DNA from: an uncultured Akkermansia sp.
GTDB taxonomy: Bacteria; Verrucomicrobiota; Verrucomicrobiia; Verrucomicrobiales; Akkermansiaceae
DNA length: 5,248 nt
Assembly (NCBI GenBank): GCA_947585525.1
Contig: CANPXA010000135.1
Span: 1 to 5,248 of the forward strand
Reading direction: 5' to 3'
Position numbers and translations under genes: made by a program. This document shows positions 5,118-5,248 of this stretch, piece after piece. Within the stretch, counting starts at the first letter, position 1; every line of letters starts with the position of its first letter. A model generated the notes under the pieces. The model had not been told where the DNA came from, made no database searches, and saw nothing but the letters and a program-made list of their open reading frames with translations.

Positions 5118-5175
5118 CATCTTCCGCGCGGAGCGCGCGAACTTTCCAAATCGTAAATCGTAAATCGTAATTCGT
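5118..5175 (+). repeat. Structured heptamer repeat, copy C (4 heptamers, right hairpin missing)
   Basis: CATCTTC leads to hairpin CGCGC-GGA-GCGCG (5125-5137) and a block identical to copy A. Four heptamers follow, three AAATCGT and one AATTCGT (5148-5175). The sequence then changes to ACACTATTAACC without the second hairpin, so this copy is truncated or a half-unit. Confidence 0.85.
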
Positions 5176-5192
5176 ACACTATTAACCCGAGG

Positions 5193-5201
5193 TGGTATAA
5201 T
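5193..5201 (+). promoter_or_regulatory. Predicted extended -10 promoter pointing right
   Basis: TGGTATAAT is a perfect -10 hexamer with the TGn extension. No good -35 is present; at 17-nt spacing the position falls on CGTACA, at the last heptamer of copy C. Transcription would start near 5208 and leave the window, presumably to a divergent gene beyond 5248. Confidence 0.5.
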
Positions 5202-5248
5202 CTGAGAAGTGAGAGGGAAAACCTCAACGGAATTCCTCGACATAACGG

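Larger units (their letters stand above)
4862..5248. other. Gene-free region of about 390 bases at the right edge
   Basis: No coding gene is supported. The stretch contains the tRNA-tmRNA promoter and leader hairpins, repeat copies B and C, a pyrimidine-rich spacer (about 5057-5117) and an outward TATAAT box. The minus-strand ORFs across it are readings through the repeats. Confidence 0.75.

Noticed and set aside
4222..5175. Insertion sequence or MITE with its transposase
   Set aside because: No transposase ORF, terminal inverted repeats spanning a copy, or target duplications were found. A non-autonomous element mobilised from elsewhere remains possible.

Overview
The window looks like a chromosomal stretch from a Gram-negative bacterium with an outer membrane. 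The evidence is an ExbB/ExbD proton channel set, a small lipoprotein and an exported helical-repeat protein. Several traits fit the PVC superphylum, possibly a Verrucomicrobiota member of Akkermansia type: two unequal ExbD paralogs behind a signal-peptide-bearing ExbB, weak or absent Shine-Dalgarno sequences, and G+C-rich genes separated by A+T-rich spacers. This placement is an inference from gene content and was not checked by any search.

All recognised genes are on the minus strand, so transcription reads from right to left. From right to left the layout is as follows. At the right edge (about 4960-5248) there are two copies of a structured repeat and a perfect TATAAT box pointing out of the window on the plus strand. 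Next comes a strong extended -10 promoter (4906-4933) driving tRNA-Arg(ACG) and then tmRNA (ssrA). A third repeat copy with ten heptamers follows, abutting a 10-bp hairpin at the tmRNA 3' end. After a spacer with a C10 tract there is a 57-residue lipoprotein gene with its own promoter and intrinsic terminator. Then comes the exbB-exbD-exbD operon with its own promoter and an intrinsic terminator. Last is a long exported TPR-like protein that runs off the left edge.

ExbB and the two ExbD proteins should form an inner-membrane motor that uses the proton gradient to do work in the periplasm or at the outer membrane. The exported TPR-like protein is a plausible periplasmic partner, recalling CpoB/YbgF next to Tol-Pal. 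No TonB, TolA, TolB or Pal gene lies in the window, so the client of the motor is unknown.

The least explained element is the interspersed repeat. Each copy has a CGCGC-NNN-GCGCG hairpin with a different triloop, a conserved block, and 3 to 10 copies of an AATTCGT/AAATCGT heptamer. In two copies the array ends in a second hairpin that shows a compensatory base-pair change. The three copies lie in the same orientation around the tRNA-tmRNA block.
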